Source: Anaeramoeba flamelloides (Eukaryota > Metamonada > Anaeramoebidae). From it: 64,000 nt of DNA. A program made the position numbers and the translations under genes. Each line of letters begins with the position of its first letter. Position 1 is the first letter of the stretch. Shown here piece by piece: positions 57,401 through 64,000 of this stretch. The DNA is taken from the NCBI GenBank assembly GCA_027625915.1, contig JANTQA010000015.1:10011001-10075000 (forward strand), given 5' to 3'. The notes under the pieces are model-generated. The model searched no databases, was not told the DNA's origin, and was given only the letters and a program-made list of their open reading frames with translations.

Positions 57401-60108
57401 CTATTAAATTAATATTATTATAATTGTGATTGAAAAATAGAAATAAAATTTATTGTTTTTGAGATGTTTGTGTCAGGTTATTCATCTTTAAATTTCGTGA
57501 ACATTAGAAATCCGTAAAAAAAAAAAAAAATATACCAATTATAAGTGATTGGCCATATTTAACAAGTGTTTTGTAAGTCTTGATAAAATACTCTGACAAC
57601 TATCTTAAAAAAAAGCGTATTCAAGATTAATCATTTTTTTCCAATAACCTCTTATTTTAAAAAATTTCAAGATTTATTTGATCGAATTTGGTATAGTTTG
57701 GTTTCTATTGTTTCTGTGATTTTTGTAAATACAGCTGTTTTAGAAAAGTGTGTACCAAAACTTTTGTTAGTTGTTGACTGAACTAATTAAAACATATGAA
57801 TTAGACAGTTTTAAGCACTACTTACAAAACTTCGAGTCCACACTTTTTTAAAACAGCTATATTATATTAATTTATTTCTTAATATAATTGCTTTTAAAAT
57901 ATTTGGTTAATTATTTAATACTCGTGTTTGAGTAATAAATGATAATAAATTTTCACTTCGTTTTCCTGTTTTTTTTTCTTTTACAAACAACAATTTCAAG
58001 AAATAGATTATAATCAGTGTGATCTTTATTTATTTGTTTGATTCTTTTTTATGATTAAAAGGTATTTCCAAAAAAGTGGGGAATTTTTTTTTATATTTCA
58101 AAATAATATTTTCTTTGCAATCAATTCTATTCCTAAATTGATAATATAGAAATTAAGAGGAATATTAATACTAACTGAACCAGTATCTATTGGATTTGCA
58201 TTTCAAAATATGTTCATTTTTCAAAATATTCCTAAAAAATGCTAAAAAAAAAAAAAAATTCACACTTTTTTTAGGAGAAAACGAGACACGCTCAATTTCA
58301 ATAAACAGTAGGCAAATATGCTAAGGACACATACGATTTTTTAAACAATAAAATACAGTTATATCGATTTTTCCTTCGATTTGAAAATTTATCAAGATTA
58401 CTCCCTCTCTCTGAAAAAAAAATTTTGGTGATCAAAAAAAAAAAAAAAATACCAATTTACACACCTAAAAGATATCATCTAAAATTGAGAGATCAGAAAC
58501 TATGAGATCTTTTATTAAAGAAACTTCTTTACCAATAGAAACAAATTGAATTATTATCAAGTATTAATTAATGATGAATAATCATTTTGGATATTTAAAT
58601 AGTAATATTAGAATTGAAATCAAATAAAGATATTATAAAATAAATTTGCCCCTCTTTTTTTTTTTTGGAAATAGTTTATATATACTTTAATTTTAATCTC
58701 TTGCTTATATTCGAGAACTAAGAACACTAAACGAAAGTCAGATTTCAGAATTGAAAAAAGATTATCAGCTGAAAATTTATCTTATTTAGATTTTAAATAT
58801 CAGTAAAATAAGACCCAAATTAATTTGTGACCATTTTTGTTTTTCATTGATTTGTGAAAGATCTTTTTATTATTTTAACTCATTGTTAAGAAACTAGATT
58901 TCGGGAGATTGTAATATTTTATTTTTCATTTACTATTATTTGTAGAAAAAATGGGAAAAAAATTTGAATTCATTCTCCCATTTTTTTTTTTTTACTGATA
59001 ACTCTCAAGTTATAAAAAAGATTGTTGATATCTTTTTTTATATTTAGTTACTTTTTATTGTTCGTATTAATATATGATTTGGTTAACTGGCAACTGTAAA
59101 TTCTAAAACGAAAGGAATACCGAAACTTGAAGAATTGAAAAAAGGAAATGAGATGAGATTTTGATCACGCTTAAATTTCAAATTCCAGTATTAATTGGAA
59201 AATGACAGTATTCTTAAATTTAACAAAACACGTCTAGTGTCCAAGTTTCACACAAAATGGAATTTTTTTTTTTGTGTTTTTGTCTTTTCCTATCATTAAA
59301 AATGAAAACCAATCTTCATTATTGAAAAAGTATCAAAGAAATTGTAAAAATTTATTATTTTTTTCTTTCAAATTGCTTTTCTTTTGATCCTTTTGAACAA
59401 ATAATAAAAAACAAAAGTTTGTTTGAATTAATTAATTAAAATTCACAAATTTTTAAGGATGTAACTTCCAAACGAATTCTGAGCATACGTAACAGATGAA
59501 TTACTTTCGTTTTGGCTAAGGTTTTTACGATCTTTTGTCCAAAGATTAAAATAAATTAAATTTAGAAAAAATGGAATTATTTTGTTTTTTTTTTTTTGTT
59601 CTACTCTTGTCAACTCACTTACCAATCCCTTAAGAAATACACCTAACAAAAGAAGACATTTATCCCATTCGTTTTTCATTAAAGCCAATTATTAATAACA
59701 AAAGTCCTAATAACACAGTAAAATTCAATAATTTCCCCATAAATCAATACTACTCTTCATCATTGCTACTTTGTCTAAGTGAGTGGTATTTACAATCAAA
59801 CAAAAAATACAAAAAGAAAAAAAAACTACATTTTTTGAGTAAAAATAATTTATTTTAATCTTTGAAGAAGAGATCGTTCGCAACCTAACGAAAATAAAAG
59901 GAAAGCGTCTGTTGTCTATTTGAAGAATTCACTTCGAAAATCACCCTTAAATCTGAAAGCATATTGGTAAAATAAAAAATTTGAATCAAACAATATTTTG
60001 AAGTGGAACTCAACAATTATTTAAAGTTTGTGAAATTATTTTCAAAAAGTGATTATTTGGCGAGTCAAAGTTCAGTTCAGTTTTTAATTGAAGAAAACCG
60101 TTGAATAT
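57401..60108. other. Mostly gene-free region; missing 5' exon(s) of PUF expected here
   Basis: The first PUF exon should lie upstream of 57401, but I could not identify it. An inverted pair of about 38 bases (57732-57769 and 57821-57858; ACAGCTGTTTTAGAAAAGTG and its complement) forms a hairpin. At 59600-59675 the minus strand reads MKNEWDKCLLLLGVFLKGL followed by a strong donor GTAAGTGAG. At about 60060-59970 it reads NGFLQLKTELNFDSPNNHFL. These may be small exons of the gene at 61134 or of another gene. Confidence 0.35.
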
Positions 60109-60224
60109 TCAAAAATTAAATGAAAATCTAAAGAGTGAGAAAAATAATAAAATTTGGCAATTGCAAAACCAAAAGTGAACATAATTATTCTTTTTTAAAA
60201 ACAAATAGAAATTGAAAAAGAATA

Positions 60225-61134
60225 AAAAAAGTTGTCTTGTGGTTTTCGTTGAACCGAAAAGGGAAGAGGAAGGTTTCAGATCGTGAATATTTTTGTGTCT
60301 TTTTAATTTTTTTTTTTTTTTTTGTTTTTTTTTAATTTTTCCATCCTGAAAATTTAAATCAAAAAAAGTAAAAGAATTTTTCAGAAAAACAAAGAGAGAG
60401 GAAAGAAAAATTACCATTTTAGATGAGTTCGAGTTTTTCAGAAATTGTTGGTAATTTTTGTTTTTGTTTTGATCAAGGATACCTGTGTACGACAAATCAA
60501 AGGCAAATAGATTGTCTATCCTGAGAATTGGAGGAGCAGTAAAGGGGCGTTCTTGAACGTGGTTAGGAATCGACTCGTTTTCTTTCTTAATAGGCTTTTG
60601 GTTGGGATCTCTGACATTAACCTTATTGCCAATTAAAAATTTGTTTGGTAAGGGCTTTTGGCTTGTGAAATTCAGTTGTAATTTTTTGAAATTTTGGAGT
60701 AATGCCTGTTGTTTTTGATCGTTGTTAAAATTGTGTGTAAGTATTTGTTTTTGTGTTTGGGTTTGGCCTTCTTTGTTTCCTTCGTTATCATTTTCTGAAT
60801 TAGAATCGGAATAAGAATTAGAACTTGATCCTGAGCTAGAGTAAGAAGCTGAATTTGAACCAGAGTTAGAATATGAATAAGAATAAGAACTTTCGATGCT
60901 GTCAGAACCACCGGTGTCAAAAGAGCCAGAAGAATTTGGCGTATTTTGGGGAATTTGCTGGTTATTGAGATTAGGTGAATTAATGTGGGTGTTGTGTGTT
61001 GATTGCAGCGGCTTCCATTGACGTACCCTTCGTGTCCGAACATGACGAAGTTGCTTGTTCTGTTGTAAATTGGTTCCTTGGTTTGTTTGAGTCTCACCAA
61101 AGCTGTTATTAAGATTGTTAAAATTTTTATTCAT
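60225..61134 (-). CDS. Ser/Asn-rich protein of unknown function (at least two exons, 3' end unresolved)
   Basis: Exon 1 is 61134-60415 (240 codons from ATG). Exon 2 starts at 60345 after a 69-base intron (GTAATT...TTTCAG). The N-terminus is Asn/Gln-rich (NKNFNNLNNSFGETQTNQGT) with a basic patch (RHVRTRRVRQWK). Residues about 68-115 are a Ser-Tyr/Ser-Asn tract. A more ordered segment follows at about 145-235: FIGN-like FLIGNKVNVRDPNQK, ERPFTAPPILRIDNLFAFDL, SYTGILDQNKNKNYQQFLKN. Exon 2 reads HKNIHDLKPSSSLFGSTKTT, then runs into Phe-rich intron-like sequence; its true end and later exons are unknown. I do not recognise a family. The intron length is a multiple of three, so the frame stays open through it. 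Confidence 0.6.
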
Positions 61135-61740
61135 CTGTTCTGTTTTTTTATTGTTTTAACGAAAAGTTATAAGACAAAAACAAAATGAATAAAAAATGAG
61201 TCAAGTTGAATATTTTCATAGACACATAAACATAAAATAAAGAAACAAAGAGTGAGTTTTCTTCGAAGTCTCAGAAGATTAAATTGTTGTTCAAAGAAAA
61301 TTATTGAACTGTTGATCTTTGTCATGATTGTTTTGACTTTTTTTTTTTTCTTGTTTTTTTCAAAAGAATAAGGACAACTTGGGGTTGTTAAGGAATTAAA
61401 ATGCTTTTGTTGTTTATTTTTATTTTATTACATGTTTTTCAATGACTTTTAAAATTTACTTTGAATTTTTTATTCTTTGTTCTATTTGTGAAAAAGGATA
61501 ATTGCATGTTTATTGATTTTCTTTGTATAAATAAAAGACCATTGTATCCCTTCCTTTGAATAGAGAAACACAATTTTACCTTGACAAATAGATAATGATG
61601 TGATATTCAATAATTTTAAGGAATCGACAATTATTTTGAAATATCTTTTTAAACATTTTTAAGCACGAAGGTTATATTTGGTTCTTAATTTTTGCCCTTT
61701 TTTTTTTTTCATTCTTCTCGGTTATGAAAAAATGTTAATC
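61135..61740. other. Promoter-side flank of the gene at 61134
   Basis: No exon or repeat recognised. Presumably holds the promoter of the minus-strand gene. Confidence 0.35.
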
Positions 61741-62476
61741 AAAAAAAATTAAAACTTTACTAATTATACACTTTTTAATAACTTTACTAATAATAAACAT
61801 TATTCAGTAATAAGAAATCTTTTAAAAACTGATCTTTTTGAAGATATTTTACAATTTAAGTTGAAAAATACAATTTTCTCCCTAAGATTTTTTTACAAAT
61901 TCAATAGTAAATAATGAAAAATGATTTATTAGTTAAGATCTTATTTTAGTATCTTTCAAAAATATTACAATTTTAATAAATATCTTATTAATGGGAAATC
62001 TGTTATTTGGACGATAAAGTATTGTTTGTTGTTTTGTGTTGAAAAAAGATTGTTTTTTTCCTTTAGTCATTTGTTTTTTTTTAATTTGCAATATAAAATA
62101 AAAATTAAAAAAATTTTTGGTTTATTTCAAAAATTAAAAAAAAACCTAGGTACTTTACTACTCTATACGACCATTGACGACCCTTTTATCAGACTTTCCA
62201 ATTTTGAAAAGAATTGAGTAAAATCAAAGCGATTTTACCCTATCCTTTGTTATTCCTGGAAAACCTCTTTCACCCATTATTTATCAACAATAGTTTTTTC
62301 CATATTTGAGTTAATATCAGATGATTAGAGTGTTTTTAAAGACTTCAAGTTATTATCCATCCAAGTAAATATCTCTAAAGTTGAATTAAACGAAAATTCA
62401 TTACCAAACCCCTTAAAAAAATTTTTTTTTCAACCAAAATAAACCTTTTTTTTCTTGGCCAGAGAGTTTTAAAAAT
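61741..62476. repeat. Dispersed repeat with internal hairpin cluster R7, copy 2
   Basis: Partner of 24292-24987. The internal hairpins are a module B (about 62083-62145) and a module A (62194-62266), separated by an inverted-sense CCTAGGTACTT junction. Blocks before and after the hairpins match the other copy in order. Confidence 0.7.
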
Positions 62477-62847
62477 CTTAGTTCTTTACTATATGTGAAA
62501 ATAAAATTCAATATTCCAAGTTAGACAAAAATAATATTTCAATTACCTTTTTATCCTTTGTTAATTAAGTTATTTCAAAATATATTCAAAATTCCAGTTC
62601 TTAAAAATCTTGAGGTTCTTATATTAATTGTTGTTACCAGTACGATGATTTTTAAAAGTCACAAAGCAATAAAAAAGGCACTTTTTAGTGTAAAATTGTT
62701 TAAATAGATGTGAAAAAGAATTTACCTTAAATTCAACTATATAACATTTTTTTGAAGAGATAATAACTAACTGTTCTGAAAAACTCTCATTATCTAAAAA
62801 AAACCAATTTTGGAAAAAAACAATGTATGTTAAATATTGAAAGTGTA

Positions 62848-63205
62848 CTATGTTTTTTTTTTTTTTACTTTTTGCAATAAACTGACAATTTATTAAATTC
62901 TCTGTTTATTACAAATTTATAAAAAAAACCTCAGTGAAGTGTCATTGCTTATCCAGATTTTATAAGGTTCAAATAAATTCTGTAAATTTTACTCTATTTT
63001 TTTGAATCCTGAAAAACCTATAAAAGTTTCCGCCAAGTGCCTAGGTTTTCCAGAACTGAAAAGAATAAAGTAAAATCAAATCGATTTTACTTTAATTCTT
63101 TTAAATTCTGGAAAAACTAAAGGTGGTTTTTTTTACTTTTCGAAATAAACTTAAAATTTATTAAAATTTTCGGTTTATCATAAAAATTAAAAAAAACCTA
63201 ATGGA
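62848..63205. repeat. Hairpin-module cluster R8
   Basis: Module order is B (about 62850-62930), diverged A (about 62950-63018), junction CGCCAAGTGCCTAGGTTTTC, A (63046-63116, a clean stem of about 30 bases), B (63126-63200). The A stem is TTTTCCAGAACTGAAAAGAA against ATTCTTTTAAATTCTGGAAA. No coding potential. Confidence 0.85.
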
Positions 63206-64000
63206 AAAAAAAAAAAAAAAAAAATTCCAATTTAAAATCAGGAAATAATTCTTTCATAGTATAAATAATTGATTCCCAATTTGAAAGATATTAATCAGAT
63301 TTAAAACACTTTTAAAATTAATTAAAATTACGTCTTAACCCCCCCAAAATTTTTTTTTCAAATATTTTACTATTAAAAAAAAAATTAAATCTTAATAGAA
63401 ACTGGAAAATTTGGATTTTTCAACATAAATTATAAAATATATGAAAAATTTTACATGATCAAATATCTTTTATTAACCAATTATGTTTATTATCAGTGAA
63501 GTTATTAAAAAGTGTAGAATTAGTAAATGTTTTAATTTTTTTTTGGAAAAATATTTTCATGATCATGTACAACAACAATATATACAACAGCCTTAAGAAT
63601 TTGAAGTCTGGGATATTTTATTTCTTTGTATTAAATCTTTATGACCAAGCAACAAAAAGTCAATTAAACTATTATTTTTCTTTAAAATTTTCAATTTTAT
63701 TTTTTCAGACTAAATTATTGGGTTTGGCTTATCATTAATTTTTAAAATTAATCTAAACAAAAAAAAAATAAAAAATAAAAAATTGAGATATCGAATTATT
63801 TTCTCATTCACTAACTTATTTCATATAACAAGTTTCGGATCGTAAAATAAGAAAAAAAAAAAAAAATAAGATAATTTGAACTCAAAACAAAGAGCGATTA
63901 AATATCCAACTAATATCTTTTTTTTAATTTATCAATAATTTATTTATTTTAAAATCTTAAAATTTAAAATACAGAATAAAATCTGGTTTTATTATTTTTT
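63206..64000. other. Gene-free end of the window
   Basis: AT-rich. An 80-codon open frame at 63496-63738 (+) has hydrophobic, Phe/Leu/Asn-rich content, an alternative start and no domain, so it is not called. Confidence 0.35.

Noticed and set aside
1-64000. tRNA, rRNA and CRISPR arrays
   Set aside because: No tRNA-like T-loop and acceptor pairing, no rRNA-like conserved block and no spacer-repeat array were seen; the regular repeats are hairpins and low-complexity tracts.

Overview
This is a nuclear eukaryotic window of very high A+T content, judged by eye at about 78-80%. It comes from a protist using the standard genetic code: TAA, TGA and TAG all end good reading frames. Genes are split by GT-AG introns that range from 64 bases to almost 6 kb, proteins carry long Q, N, K, E and S tracts, and the space between exons is full of palindromes and short repeat elements. 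The protein set (BET-like NET protein, PA28 proteasome activator, RGS-DUF547 fusion, THH1/TOM1-type seven-pass protein, HMGB, Pumilio) fits a free-living amoeboid or flagellate protist. Anaeramoeba-like metamonads or amoebozoans are possible; I cannot name the organism.

Layout. 1-7.0 kb: gene-poor, with two families of short inverted-repeat elements and a minus-strand LINE fossil cut by two insertions. 7.08-10.57 kb (+): a 1165-residue BET-like protein with a degenerate bromodomain and a C-terminal NET domain. 12.2-15.0 kb (-): a PA28/REG locus with one N-domain exon and two alternative or duplicated C-domain regions, separated by a cluster of hairpins. 15-21 kb: repeats only. 21.26-28.08 kb (+): one gene, coiled coil + RGS + DUF547, whose RGS domain is cut by a 3754-base intron. 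29.8-30.9 kb (-): a gene of short exons with a LEA_2-like beta-sandwich, easily missed because no exon has a long ATG frame. 32.9-39.7 kb (+): a 282-residue seven-pass THH1/TOM1-like protein in three exons with a 5935-base intron. 40.8-43.9 kb: two large fold-back structures. 44.25-45.25 kb (-): a two-box HMGB-like protein. 46-48.2 kb: weaker candidate exons. 48.9-57.4 kb (-): a Pumilio/PUF protein with an RGG tail, assembled from four exons whose phases agree. 60.1-61.1 kb (-): an unrecognised Ser/Asn-rich protein. 61-64 kb: more hairpin modules.

No operon or shared pathway links these genes. The likely themes are chromatin (BET-like, HMGB), signalling (RGS-DUF547, seven-pass protein), proteolysis (PA28) and mRNA control (PUF). 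The most unusual feature is a modular palindromic repeat family: two or three kinds of hairpin, 65-80 bases each, chained after a GTGCC..AAGTGCCTAGGTTTT junction. It recurs at eight or more places, in intergenic DNA, introns and beside both LINE fossils.
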